Shown piece after piece: positions 33,488 to 45,125 of a stretch of DNA of 64,000 nt. Origin of the DNA: Cytidiella melzeri (Eukaryota; Basidiomycota; Agaricomycetes; Polyporales; Irpicaceae); assembly GCA_022592445.1 (NCBI GenBank), contig JABYQR010000164.1, positions 33,681 through 97,680 on the forward strand, read 5' to 3'. The first letter of the stretch is position 1. The number at the start of each line of letters is the position of its first letter. Position numbers and translations under genes: made by a program. The notes under the pieces are model-generated. The model ran no database searches. It saw only the letters and a program-made list of their open reading frames with translations, and was not told where the DNA came from.

Positions 33488-35025
33488 TCTGTATGAGTTG
33501 TGTACAATCGAGTTGGAAGTAGCGAGTAATTGGGGGAAAGGGATGGGACGGGGGAGAGGGACTCATATACGAGGACGCGCAGCCGACGGCATGCAGTGAG
33601 AGCTGATTTGGATGGGCTCTCAACATCTTCTTGTCTGATATCATGATCTGTGTGCAGGATGGGATGGTTCGAGGGCGCCTATAATATGGGCGGTGGTGAG
33701 GTGAGCAATTTGTTACAGTGGTTTCGAACACGTAGTTGCAGGTGATGACCTGTGTCAGCGGCATGCACAATTAAAGACGCGACTACGAGTCAATTCTGTA
33801 GGTTATGGAATTGAAGAGAGCGGTAGAGCTGTAATAGCAGCCGCAGCATCACATGTCAGTTGAAAATATCATGCATCCATGATACGCCAAAGTGGCGGTA
33901 GTCACTAGGAGGGTACTTGCCCTCTCATGAATTGTGGTCGAACTATGAGTGTTTGGTCCTGGATCAGTGAAGAGAGTGATGCACCGCTTGATATGTGCAG
34001 AGCAACGTGGTGCATCGCATTTGTGAGTTGATATGTTTGATAAGTTGTGAGAATGTAAAGTGCAATTAGTGCCAAGTGGTGACAGAGAAGTTTTAAATGG
34101 CTAATTGACAGGAGTATGAGATGCTATCGTAGACGAGACAGCGGCGACAGTGTGATTAGTCAGCCATCATCGCTTCACAACTCGGCGATCTCGTAGACGC
34201 AAGCAAGTACTGCTCACCACATCCTACATTGTAAGCAATTGCTAGAAATCAGGTTCTTGGGAAGCTGATGAGAGATATCACTCTCGTGGGATTCGTGTGA
34301 AGCAGCGACTGTTCGTTCCTCATCGTCGAGAGGAGAAACATGGTGCTGAACGATGGTATACAGACCCCGAAGCACTCGGAACACACGCCGAGATTCAACA
34401 ACTCTCCCATCACCGTTTAGATGCAAACTCTGCGTGGCCCACAACACTCCTCCGACACAGCGCCCACAGCGTCCCCGTCGCCCTACCCGGGTCCCATGTC
34501 GGCCACCCTCATGGCTGTGATACTACGTACAGCTGGTGGGACCATACGACGACGACAAACCCACAGCCGGGGACGAACAAAGTGCCTACGATGGTACTGC
34601 TGCCCACACGCTGCCTTGTGGCCCACGTCGACTGTCAGCTGCCAGAGTAGGGGATTCTGCTGCAATGTTGTCTTGCAGGGTCGGGTTGTGATTGAAAACT
34701 GAATCTAAACGTTCTTGACAGAACGCGTGATGATCAGAGAGCGAGCAGTGTTCGGCGTACGACTGTCTCCATTCGCAAACACGCTCTCCTTGCTCGGATC
34801 GCCCATGACAATGCAAATCCTCACCGCCTATTCACAACTCCACCCTCAACAATAAGTACTCGTCCTCTCCCTCCCCACAACCAACACCTCCCTTTCTCCC
34901 CTTCCATCCGCCCTTCCTCCGTCTCTTGCCTCAAGGCCTGCGGTTTAGCGGTCCGACGTTACGCGCGTTTCGACGTTCATTACCGCGACCGCACCCACCA
35001 CCTCCCCTCGTCATCCACTCCTGCA
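33488..35025. other. Intergenic region without supported genes
   Basis: 1.5 kb between the divergent GMC and DUF6534 genes. Frames here are short and unrelated to known families. It should hold both promoters. CT-rich leader sequence lies just before 35026. Confidence 0.45.
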
Positions 35026-36630
35026 ATGAGCACTCCTCTGCCACCAGATGTCCCGGTCTCCAAAGATGTCATGCTGCTGTAAGTACACTCTCACTGTATC
35101 GAGCGACGTCGACGCTGACAGCCCATGGTGTCACCTAGTTTGGCACCTGTGGTATGCATCTCATCTCTTCCAGCGCAATGTCGCGCTGATAATTCGTGTG
35201 CAGTACGTAGGTAGCTTGATGGCCTTTCTGCTCTTCGGTATCTCCATCATGCAATTCTGTGCGTTCACCGTCCACCTTCGTCTTATTCCTCCACTCACCC
35301 TCCCTCTACAGACCATTACTCCATGAACTACCCCAAAGACCATCTCATGATCAAAGTCACCGTCTTTGCCGTCTTTGCACTCGACACCTTCCAGTCCATC
35401 AGCGTAGCTGCGCTCGCTTATTATTCCTTATGCTCCGGATGGGGTCGCCCCGTTGCCCTCATCCAGCTCAACTGGACGTATCCCGCCATACCAGGTGTCA
35501 CCGGCATCAGTGAGTCTCTTACCGTCACAGATCAATAACAGACAATCCCTGATCGCTCGTTCAAGTTGCTGCGTGGGTCCAGACATTCTACGCCTGGAGA
35601 ATTTACAAGATCGGCCAGTGGAGGATCCTTCCGGCGTTCATCATTGGCATAGCCCTCATGCAATGCGCAGGCGCGCTCTCCATCACTGGGGGTGTAAGTC
35701 TTTCGTTCGCCCTCAGGCCTTTCGACCACGGCTGACGGGCAGCTTTTTGTGTGTTTAGATCCCTCCGCTCCCAGATGTCACCGCTCTGCATCTTCTCTAC
35801 CGCCGAACGATTGTTTGGCTCGGAGGAGCAGCTGCCGCAGACGTCATTATCGCCGTTGTCATGTTGTACCTCGTACGTTCTCTTATCTTTCTCCTCAAAA
35901 CCTGCGTTACCAAACAACTCGCCTCAGCTGTACACCGTCCGCCGTAACAAATTCCAACACACACAACGCGTCATCAACCGCCTCATCCGATTGACGGTCG
36001 AAACGGGCGTGGTCACCGCGACCTGTGCCATCATGGAACTCATCATGTTCCAAGCCTTGCCAGCCACCAACATGCACATCTTCTTGTACGTGTTCACAAA
36101 TTCAGCTCCCGAACAAACTGATCATAATAACCAACCCCTTCTTGTTACACACAGCGCAGCGATGCTCGCCAAAGTCTACTACAACGCCCTCATGACCTCA
36201 CTCAACACTCGTTCTTCCCGAGACCGTTCCTCTCGAGACCTCGAGCCCGGAGGCGCGACTTCCCAGCAATACTCCACAGCGTCCTTCAGCCGTTCCGGTC
36301 TTCATCACGAAACGAACAACATGGGTAACACCTTGGGTTTCCACGCCGGATCAGGGGCATCACGAGGAGGAGTCGTACCGCCGACGGTTGTGCATATCGC
36401 GACGGTAACAGATCGAGAGGCGGATTATGGGTACGAAGAGGATGTCAAGTCTCATGTCGTAAGTGTTGCTTTTGAGACAAAAGTGGGGAGAGATGGCTAA
36501 ATAGTGTTGATAGGTGTTGGGTTCAGACGTGGACTCGCACCATGGGAGTGCGTTCCCTATGACACGTATGTCGGGTACGACGATAACGCCGAGTTCCCCG
36601 GGGACGACACCACCGGTGCCACGGTTCTAG
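35026..36630 (+). CDS. DUF6534 multi-pass membrane protein
   Basis: Nine exons: 35026-35078, 35139-35151, 35204-35258, 35312-35509, 35566-35693, 35759-35872, 35928-36085, 36155-36458 and 36514-36630 (379 aa). Seven hydrophobic segments are readable, including YVGSLMAFLLFGISIMQF, VTVFAVFALDTFQSISVAAL, ILPAFIIGIALMQCAGAL, the IVWLGGAAAADVIIAVVMLY segment in the DUF6534 core, and the RLTVETGVVTATCAIMEL helix. The C-terminal tail (about 110 aa) is polar and serine-rich. This fits the Agaricomycete DUF6534 family of 7-TM-like proteins, whose function is unknown. Exon 2 is only 13 nt. Confidence 0.87.
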
Positions 36631-37380
36631 TCAGCAAGCTTTCCCCTCACACACCCATGCACCTTCTTCGATATTTTTTGGAAGCTCGGTTCTGCCGTTC
36701 TCTAAACAGGGAACCGGACAGCGTTTAGAAAGAAAGAAAGAAAAAACAAGAACAGTCCTTATAACCCCCATCGCGCCCCCTCCCTCCACCCATTCGCTCA
36801 TTGTCCTTTGCCTTTGTTTAATTATTGTCGCGTTCTTCAAGTTGTTCACGCGCATGTGTGTCTACATACCTTGCTCTGTATCAGTCAGTCGTAGTTCGCG
36901 TCCCCGGTGGTGATGGAAAGTTGTTTTGTCCAGCTCTGTCTACCCAAGTACCTCAAGTACCTACTAATGAAATTCTGGATTTATGATTCGTTTGTGGAGG
37001 CGATGTCAAAGTTTGGCGGTGGCTAGTAGCGGTGTGATAGGAATCCTTGAGGTTTCTTCGGATACCCGCATGTTTGGGGAGTTTATTGACTTGTCACTTT
37101 GGATCTTTAATTCTCATACTTACGCAACACGGAGCAACTTCTGCTTGATCTTTCTCTTCGCAATCGATATCGGCTTGGATGACTTGAGTAATGCTGAGAT
37201 CTTTGTAACTGATAGGGTCGTGCAAGCAATATGTAATTGGCGGTTATTCATTCGCGTGAGGCTGTCACACGGATGGTGACATCTTGTGACGGAACGCGTA
37301 CGCTCCTTGGTGTGCGCTCACTGGCATTCTATGCAGGTTGTCGTACAGCAATAACCCTTTCCTCCTGACCGTCCACAACA
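36631..37380. other. Intergenic region without supported genes
   Basis: 750 bp between two plus-strand genes. It contains a short GAAA tract (about 36727-36745) and the promoter of the proteasome gene. Nothing else is supported. Confidence 0.45.
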
Positions 37381-38899
37381 ATGCCCGTCGCCACCAAATC
37401 CGCCTCCCCTCCCGGCCTCAAGTCTTACTACCAAGCAAAGATTGAATCAGCTGAACTCCTCATCAACCAGAAGACACAAAACCTACGTCGTCTCGAGGCA
37501 CAACGAAACGCCCTGAATGCGCGAGGTCAGCGTCGTTGTGAATAAGTTGTTCGAGCTTTGCAACTGACTCGTCGTTTCGCAACACACAGTCCGTCTGCTG
37601 AGAGAGGAGCTACAGCTGCTACATGAACCAGGGAGTTACGTGGGGGAAGTGGTCAAAGCGATGGGCAAGAACAGAGTTCTGGTCAAGGTCCAGCCAGAGG
37701 GAAAGTACAGTGCGTACTCTTCATTTCTTTCTACTTCCTTGGTTTTAACACTCTCTCTTTCTCACAACTCTTCCCCTCATTCCAACACAGTCGTTGACCT
37801 TGATGCTGAGATCGACATCAACGCCCTCACACCAACACTCCGCGTCGCCCTCCGCTCAGACTCGTACACAATCCACAAGATCCTCCCCAACAAAGTCGAC
37901 CCGCTCGTCTCGCTCATGATGGTAGAAAAAGTCCCAGACAGCACGTACGAAATGGTCGGTGGTCTCGACAAGCAAATCAAAGAAATAAAAGAAGTCATCG
38001 AGTTGCCCGTCAAACACCCAGAACTGTTCGAAGCCCTCGGGATCGCGCAACCCAAAGGTGTCTTGCTGTACGGACCCCCAGGGACAGGCAAGACCCTCCT
38101 CGCTCGTGCTGTCGCACATCACACAGACTGCAAGTTCATTCGAGTCTCGGGATCTGAGCTGGTTCAAAAGTATATTGGAGAGGGCAGCCGGATGGTTCGC
38201 GAACTGTTCGTAATGGCCCGAGAACACGCCCCGTCCATCATCTTCATGGACGAGATTGACTCTATCGGAAGTTCGAGAGGGGACAGTGGGTCTGGCGGAG
38301 GGGATTCGGAGGTCCAGCGTACGATGCTGGAGTTACTGAACCAACTGGATGGGTTTGAGCCGTCAAAGAACATCAAGGTCATCATGGCTACCAACCGTAT
38401 CGGTACGTGGGCGAGTGTTGTATTCCCAGCTCATCAACAATATCAAACCGATCATACAGATATCCTTGACTCTGCGCTTTTGAGACCGGGACGTATAGAT
38501 CGCAAGATCGAGTTTCCACCTCCCGGGCCTGAGGCGCGTGTGTCCATTCTTCGAATCCACTCTCGCAAGGTCTGTCCCTCTCCTCTCAACACTATGAGCA
38601 TTTGATGTTGAGACTGCGCCTTGCTGCAGATGTCGCTGCAGAGAGGTATCAACCTCCGAGCACTGGCCGAGAAGATGGGACAGTGCTCGGGTGCAGAAGT
38701 CCGTGGTATATGTACCGAAGCCGGGATGTACGCTCTTCGCGAAAGGCGGCAGCACGTCACGCAGGAGGATTTCGAGTTTGCTGTAGCAAAGGTTTGTTTC
38801 GTTGTATGCTCCTTGGCCAGTGACGCTTGCTGATCTGCTTGATAGGTATTAAAGAAGAACCAGGAGGGCAACACGTCGGTCAACAAGCTGTTCTCGTGA
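37381..38899 (+). CDS. RPT6: 26S proteasome regulatory subunit Rpt6 (AAA ATPase)
   Basis: Six exons: 37381-37525, 37590-37709, 37791-38402, 38460-38569, 38630-38791 and 38846-38899 (400 aa, normal for Rpt6). An N-terminal coiled coil ([19 protein letters not shown]) leads to the OB domain ([20 protein letters not shown]) and the AAA module. This has Walker A GPPGTGKT, Walker [12 protein letters not shown], the second-region ATNR, and arginine fingers in [33 protein letters not shown] and the C-terminal helical lid ([19 protein letters not shown]) match Rpt6/Sug1 more closely than the other Rpt subunits. It unfolds ubiquitinated substrates in the 19S base. The C-terminus reads NKLFS. Confidence 0.95.
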
Positions 38900-39332
38900 A
38901 GATTCGCATCGTGTCGATACATTAATGCATACGTCATCTTTGTCTCTGCCAGGGTGTGCATTAGCATGATACGCGCAACTCATAACATCACCTAAAACAG
39001 CACTGGGTTTCTGCTCTCCTGTTTCACGAACGCTGTGGTGCAGCAAAAAATCCCAAAAGATCCGCATCCAAATTAGATTTGCTTTTGGAGATTAACAAGA
39101 CCTACCAATATATCAAGCTGCTGCGACGATCGCAGGACCAGGAAATGTTTTTCCGATCCTTGATAAGTTGCTTTGTGCACTGCCGTGGCATGTGCTCCTT
39201 CAAAAAATTGCAACAGCACTGCCCATGAATGGCAAGACATTAAAAGCCTCCCTGCCCGCCATATTTCCCTACCTCAGCCACTTCTCTGTCACTTCAATTC
39301 TCATTTTTCCCCATTGCTTCGAGCGCTGGTCG

Positions 39333-39545
39333 GTACGTACCAAGTCCATTGTCATACACATTTGCACTTGTCTGGGTCGCTGTACTGATTGAAGATGTTC
39401 TTACAGCTATTTGTCTTGCTGTCTGTTCCACCCCCTTTTGCTGCCCATCAAAACTGTACTAGCCTACACCATCTGATAGTAAGTGCATCATAGACTTGTC
39501 TCACACTCACCTTGGGTCACTGTAAACTAAACTAGTTCTGAACAG
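39333..39545 (+). other. Two 5'-UTR introns of secreted-protein gene 1
   Basis: Introns at 39333-39406 (GTACGT...TTACAG) and 39479-39545 (GTAAGT...AACAG). The same two-intron leader, with recognisable flanks (CCCATTGCTTC...CTGGTCG), occurs upstream of the second copy. Confidence 0.65.
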
Positions 39546-39632
39546 CTAGCTATCCTCCCCCCCTCCCCCCCTCCCCCCCTTCTCCCCCTCTTTTTCCCAA
39601 CCACCATTCCACCATCCTACTACTACACCATC

Positions 39633-40058
39633 ATGCAACTCTCAACTTCTCTCGTTCTATTCGCCGTCGTTGTCGTCACCAGCACATTCCACACAGCGAC
39701 AGTGTCTGCCATGCCACACGGCACCCCACAATCCCGCTACCCTTCCCCCAAAGTCAACAGCCACCACACCGGGGAGCTGACAGGCCCAAACAGGGTCCCC
39801 ACAGTAGCCCGTCCCCCCAACAAACAGCCACCCGGATGGCTGACACGTAAACCGGATACCGAATTCTTGAAGTCACTGACGAACGCGTCCCCAAACCACA
39901 AGGGCCCCAAGTTTCTGTTGAAGGAACCACTTGAAGGAGAAAGTGCACGCATCATGGCAGAGTGGACAAAGCCTCCGTCTGTTGCTCCTGCCAGTGGCAG
40001 GAAGAATTCTCTATTGTCAGCGCTCAACTTCCTCTCAGGACCTAAGCAGCAGGGGTGA
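39633..40058 (+). CDS. Small secreted protein, tandem copy 1 (141 aa)
   Basis: A single coding exon. The signal peptide (MQLSTSLVLFAVVVVTSTFH to VSA, about 26 residues) is followed by a proline-, lysine- and asparagine-rich mature chain with no cysteines (MPHGTPQSRYPSP start). Copy 2 at 40789 shares the signal peptide, the first mature residues (MP.G.P.SR) and the spliced leader; the remainder has diverged or been replaced. A C-rich tract (about 39550-39590) lies just before the start. Unknown function; possibly a fast-evolving effector-like or peptide-precursor family. Confidence 0.78.
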   Translation: MQLSTSLVLFAVVVVTSTFHTATVSAMPHGTPQSRYPSPKVNSHHTGELTGPNRVPTVARPPNKQPPGWLTRKPDTEFLKSLTNASPNHKGPKFLLKEPLEGESARIMAEWTKPPSVAPASGRKNSLLSALNFLSGPKQQG

Positions 40059-40419
40059 TGGGTACATAGTTCTCTTTAGATATACTGTAGTAGAGGATAG
40101 AACGATGAGTGTCACTTGTTTTCTTTTGTTTCTGATTTGGGTGTGTTGAAGAGTGGAGGATCAACTCGACTGGCCCGCCACATGTGTACCTCATGCCATG
40201 TGCTATCAGTAAGATCAGTGTCATGATGAGTGCAACTTGAACATCTGTTCTACTTTTGACACACCCTTGACTGTGCCACAGTGCCTTGGCAACACAGATT
40301 CTAGACTTGAGATCACGAGGTATCAAGTTTCAACAGTAAGACATTTGCAACCACTATCATTTGAGAGAAATCTTCATGTACTGCCTTGCTGTTTCAAGTT
40401 GAATCAGCACTGCACATGA

Positions 40420-40440
40420 GCTGTATAAAGCTCCTTGCCC
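40420..40440 (+). promoter_or_regulatory. TATA box of secreted-protein gene 2
   Basis: GTATAAAGC at about 40422, some 85 bp before the first 5'-UTR intron of copy 2. The equivalent position in copy 1 reads CATTAAAAGCC. Confidence 0.5.
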
Positions 40441-40509
40441 ACCATCCCCCTTCCTCAGCATACATCCATCACTCCAGATCTTTATCCCCCATTGCTTCAG
40501 TGCTGGTCG

Positions 40510-40710
40510 GTAAGTACAGAGTACATTTTTGTCTGTGTTGCACCTGCTTTAGGTCACTGTGCTGATCGAATTGTTCTTACAGCTTAGCTGTGTTGCTGTC
40601 TTTCCAAAATTGTTGCCCTTCAACATCCCGCCAGTATACTGTTTGGTAAGTACATTGTTGTTTGCATTGCACCTGCCTTTGGGTCACTGTCACTGAGCTT
40701 GTTCTAACAG
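40510..40710 (+). other. Two 5'-UTR introns of secreted-protein gene 2
   Basis: Introns at 40510-40582 and 40646-40710, both GTAAGT...ACAG. They align in order and spacing with those of copy 1, including the conserved TTGGGTCACTGT stretch inside the second intron. Confidence 0.65.
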
Positions 40711-40788
40711 CTAGCCATCTTTCTCAGACTCTCTGTCTTTTCTAAACCCTTCTCATATCACCATTCAAGTTCACCATTCTATACTGCC

Positions 40789-41082
40789 ATGCAGCTCTCA
40801 AGTTCCCTCATTTTGTTTGTCACCGTTGCCACCAGTACAATACACTTGGTGACAGTGTCTGCCATGCCGTACGGCAATCCAGGATCCCGCTTTGGTCCAA
40901 TTCCTTCCGAGTCTAGCAGCAACTACAACTACTTGGAAGGACAGAGCACAGGCACAGGCATTGTTCTTGGTCTGCACAGCTCTCATCAAACTGAGCTCAC
41001 TAAACGAGGAAAACTTGACCTGCTCAGAGAGGCTGGAATCATACCAAAAGACTTGTTCAGAACACCAACCAAGGAATTTTGA
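40789..41082 (+). CDS. Small secreted protein, tandem copy 2 (97 aa)
   Basis: A single coding exon. The signal peptide (MQLSSSLILFVTVATSTIHL to VSA) is followed by a short mature chain starting MPYGNPGSR. The internal dibasic motif LTKRGKLD could be a processing site. There are no cysteines. It differs from copy 1 beyond the first ~35 residues and is shorter. A LINE lies within about 100-150 bp downstream. Function unknown. Confidence 0.72.
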   Translation: MQLSSSLILFVTVATSTIHLVTVSAMPYGNPGSRFGPIPSESSSNYNYLEGQSTGTGIVLGLHSSHQTELTKRGKLDLLREAGIIPKDLFRTPTKEF

Positions 41083-41232
41083 CCGCTTCTTGCCTCTTAC
41101 CGTCACTGGCAACAAAATTCCCATGGTTGGGAATCCCACTTGGAGAGGCCACAAATGCCTCGGACACTCAGTAAACACTTAGAGATCACTTTACATAGAC
41201 TTTAGACATAGTGTGAGACTCGCGGAGGCTTT

Positions 41233-42330
41233 ATGAGCAAGACTGGAGTTACGACGCGCGGGGCACAGCCCAGACGTTCAGGGGTGGCAACTCTCGAGCC
41301 TGACGACTCCAGCCTTGCACCCCTCTCCTTTGAAGAAGCACACGCCTACCTTATGAAACAGACCCTGATCCCCGACGGTCCCTCCACAACTGAAGGCTTG
41401 ACCACCGCACTTCTCCACATAGCCAGGAACACCAAGTTGGCCACGGCAAAGAAGTGCATCTTGGCACTCGCAGAATACACAAAGGCCATCGAACTAGAAT
41501 ATCAGGCACATTTCATCGCAAAAACGGTACAAGAGAACTTAGAATGCACCATTCAGCGAATCGACAACGGCACAAACAAGCTCTGCAGCGCTCTTGAGAA
41601 AGTCTCATTGACCACATCATCTTTGGCTGAAAAGCAAAACAAACTAGCCTCGAATGTCAGTGAGATTGCCCAGGCTTCCAAATCAATACAGGAGCACACC
41701 ACGCAGATCTTCACTCGCACATCCGCAACTTTGTACGCCCAGGTAGCAGCCCTATCATGCAACGCCACCCTTCCTCCAGCACATGCCAGCACGATAGCGC
41801 GAGCAGAAATCAGAGCTAAGCAGATTATCATAGATGGATACACAGCGAACAAATCTGACACCCCACTTACAGAGGAGATTCTGCTACAGAAAGCGAACCT
41901 GGCTCTCCAGATGATAAAAACTCTGGAGAGCGTAAAGTTCAAAGGGCTGCAGCAGCTGGCTAACGGAGGACTCATGTACAAGATGAACTCGGTGGAGAGC
42001 GCGAGATGGGCCAACTCTGCGGACACACGTAGAGAATTTCTCAAACACTACAGAGGGGGAGGAGAGGTCTCGCTAAAGAACAGAATCTACCAGGTCCTGA
42101 TCGACTTCGCCCCCATACACTTTGCGACTCAGGACCAAAACACAAATCCCACACGAGACTGCAAAGTCACCAACCCCGCCAAGTTCCACTGTGCCAACTG
42201 CAAGCAGAATGGTCACGCAGCATGGGACCGAACGTGCCCAACCTTCCTAGCCAAGAGAGCGGAGTTGCATACCAGAACGCCTGAAGCTAAGTACAGATTT
42301 TACCCCACTACCTCAGACCCATCCTCCTGA
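41233..42330 (+). CDS. LINE ORF1 (gag-like, zinc-knuckle)
   Basis: 365 aa, uninterrupted. Helical, with a coiled-coil-like middle (KVSLTTSSLAEKQNKLASNV), and it ends in a CCHC-like knuckle (CANCKQNGHAAWDRTC). Expected to bind element RNA. A further proline-rich frame at 42361-42720 overlaps the gap before the endonuclease and may be its extension or a separate short ORF. Confidence 0.75.
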   Translation: MSKTGVTTRGAQPRRSGVATLEPDDSSLAPLSFEEAHAYLMKQTLIPDGPSTTEGLTTALLHIARNTKLATAKKCILALAEYTKAIELEYQAHFIAKTVQENLECTIQRIDNGTNKLCSALEKVSLTTSSLAEKQNKLASNVSEIAQASKSIQEHTTQIFTRTSATLYAQVAALSCNATLPPAHASTIARAEIRAKQIIIDGYTANKSDTPLTEEILLQKANLALQMIKTLESVKFKGLQQLANGGLMYKMNSVESARWANSADTRREFLKHYRGGGEVSLKNRIYQVLIDFAPIHFATQDQNTNPTRDCKVTNPAKFHCANCKQNGHAAWDRTCPTFLAKRAELHTRTPEAKYRFYPTTSDPSS

Positions 42331-42716
42331 GAGACTTTTGACAACACCCACAAACCAGGAATGCAGCAGCAACCCTGTGCGCAGGACACGCAACAGAGAG
42401 CAGAGCGCCATGCACCGTTCCAATGGTCAGACGAACCGTTTGAGGACGCGAGAGACAGGGCATTCAGCAGGCGGGGGGAAATCGGCCTGGATGGCGAATG
42501 GACAGAGGTACAGGACAGGAGGGGCAGAACACAACAAAACAGGCAGACACAGATGAGTACTCTTCAACCAACGCACTACACGCAAACTACGCTCCCATTC
42601 CAGAACCCAAGGGGGACTCAGCTGGCACATCGCGCACAACCCCCTCACCCCCCCTCCCCGCCTTGTCACCCGCTTCCTCCCGCCACAGGAAGTAACAGCA
42701 TACCAGTTCCATCGTC

Positions 42717-43475
42717 ATGAACAGTACAACTCAACCGAGACATACCACGGACACACTCCGCATTTGGCAGATAAACCTAGCTAAGTCAAATATTGCCCAA
42801 CAGGCTTTTCTCCACACCATTTTGATAAATGACTGCGATATTATGCTCACGCAGGAACCATACATGCAACCCTGGCAAGTTGTATACCCCACGAGGCACC
42901 ACGGCTGGAAAGACAGAGGCAGAACCACGAGAGCGGTGACACTGATCAGCACCCGGCTCAGCATGGACGCCTGGGAGCAACTCCCACTAGACACACCCGA
43001 CGCAGTTATCATACGTTTACGCACGGCTATTGGTTACATCCTCATCATCAACATATACAACGACCAGAAAAATGATGACACCATTCATTTAATCACAAGA
43101 AAACTTAGACAAGTAGCAGCAGAGGAGCCAAGTAGAGGGAGACAGTCAAGGGAACACACACACGTCCATGTTCTCTGGGCAGACAATTTCAATCGGCATC
43201 ACCCCATGTGGGAACTCAACAAAAACATGCACCTTACCACGCAGACGTATCTGGACGCCGCGGTCCCTCTGCTGGAAGCAATCGCCGCCTACGAGATGGA
43301 ACAGATTCTCCCAGGACAGTTGCCCACTCTAATCGCACGTGGCACAGGAAATCACACGCGGCCAGACAACGTATTCGTCACGCCAGAACTAGCTGAGTAC
43401 ACTATCCGCTCCATGACATACCCTCACTTCAAGCCGCCTCATACAGACCATTACCCCATCGGAACAGAGCTCTGA
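42717..43475 (+). pseudogene. LINE apurinic-type endonuclease domain
   Basis: Motifs of the exonuclease/endonuclease/phosphatase fold are readable: LRIWQINLAKSN, MLTQEPYMQPW (catalytic E), ADNFNRHHPMWE, TRPDNVFV and TDHYPIGTE (catalytic D/H). The frame ends in TGA directly after, where the reverse transcriptase should continue without a break. Confidence 0.8.
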
Positions 43476-45125
43476 ATCACGGCAGAGCGAGTCAAACACA
43501 AGCCTAGATGGAACTGGAGGGACACGGACTGGGACGAGTTTAGAGGGAGGCTCTTAAAGGAACTAGAGGAGAGGAACATACCGGACACACGCATAGAGTC
43601 TGAGGAAGGCTTCTACAAGGTCCTTGGGGAGGTCATGACATGTCTGAAACTCACACGCAAGGCGGTAGTCCCGCAGAGCAAACCCAACCCCCTCGCAAAG
43701 CGATGGTGGACGAAGGACCTTGCGAAGCAACAAGTTCAGGTGAGCAGACTAGCATGCATGTCCTATCAGTTTCATGCCATCCCGCAGCACCCGGTGCACA
43801 AGGAATATCGCAGGGCGAGGAATGCGTACCAAGGAGCGATCAAGGCGGCGAAAACAGAACACTGGCATGCCTACCTCGAGGAGATAAAGGCGGACACGGT
43901 GTGGAGCTTCAGCAAATACGTAAAAGGGGGACAGACAGACGGCAGCAAGGTGCGTATCCCCCATCTCCAGTTCTCTGACCACCTCCAGCGCCCGCTGCTG
44001 GCGGAGACCAACAAAGAAAAATGTAAGGTGCTGAAGGACTCCTTTTTCCCCCACCCAGGACCCGATCCCAACGCGGCAAACAACCAGGAGTACCCAACCC
44101 TGGCCTTCAAATTCAACAGCATTCCGCGAGCTCTGGTCCAAGGCATACTACATTTGCTGAAACGGTACAAAGCGCCAGGAGTCAACGACCTGTCGAATGA
44201 GGTATACATAAACTGCAGCGACACCCTCCTCCCCTTCCTGCACCGCATATTTGAAGCCACCTTCACGCTAAAGGTATACCCTGAGGAATGGAAGACGGCG
44301 CGCACAATAGTGCTTAGAAAGCCAGGGAAGAAGGACTACACGCTCCCTAACGCCTACCACCTGATAGCACTTCTACCATGCATAGCCAAGATTCTTGCAG
44401 CATGCATGACCCAAATAGTCACAAAAAAAGCTGAGTCGCTCTCCCTCATCTCAAATAATCATTTCCTCGGTCGACCCGGTTGCACTACGACAGATTCTCT
44501 GCACTACGTCATCTCAACTATCAAGGCAGCTTGGAGAAAGGGCCAATACGCATCAATCTTATTTTTAGACAACAAGGCGGCGTTCCCAAGCGTTACCCCA
44601 GCCCAACTCTTCCACAACATGAGAACCAGGGGTTTCCCCTCCGAGATAGTGGACTGGATGAAACGGAAGATGGAGGGGCGGAAGGTAGTACTCTGTTTCG
44701 ACAATTACATCTTGCAACCCATGGACATCACGGGAGGACTGGATCAGGGCTGTCCCACGTTGGTAATCTCTTACCAGATTTATAAGTCGAGCAACCTGGA
44801 TGCGGCGGCGCCAGCGCAGGGAAAACACGCGACGGGAAACATAGACGACATGGCAGTGGTTGCGGTAGGGGAGAGCTGCCACGAGACACACAGGAAGTTG
44901 AGGGACTACATGTGTAAGGCCGGAGGAGCGTTTGAGTGGGCAGACACACATAACACGCAATTCTCCCTTGAGAAGTTTGGGCTACTGAACTGCAGGAGGA
45001 ATGCGAGCAACCTCGGACCTGATCTAGACCTCGGTACCACAATGATTAAACCAGCTAAGTCCCACCTTTTCCTAGGGGTGCTCATCGACTACCAACTTTG
45101 TTGGACAGAACAGGTGGCAGGGTGA
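43476..45125 (+). pseudogene. LINE reverse transcriptase domain
   Basis: Reads on from the endonuclease in the same frame. RT blocks: YKAPGVNDLSNEVY, WKTARTIVLRKPGKKDY, the motif-A region LFLDNKAAFPSV, the motif-B region GGLDQGCPTL, and motif C as NIDDMAV instead of the usual YxDD. Motif B and C look degraded. The frame is lost at about 45110. Confidence 0.8.
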
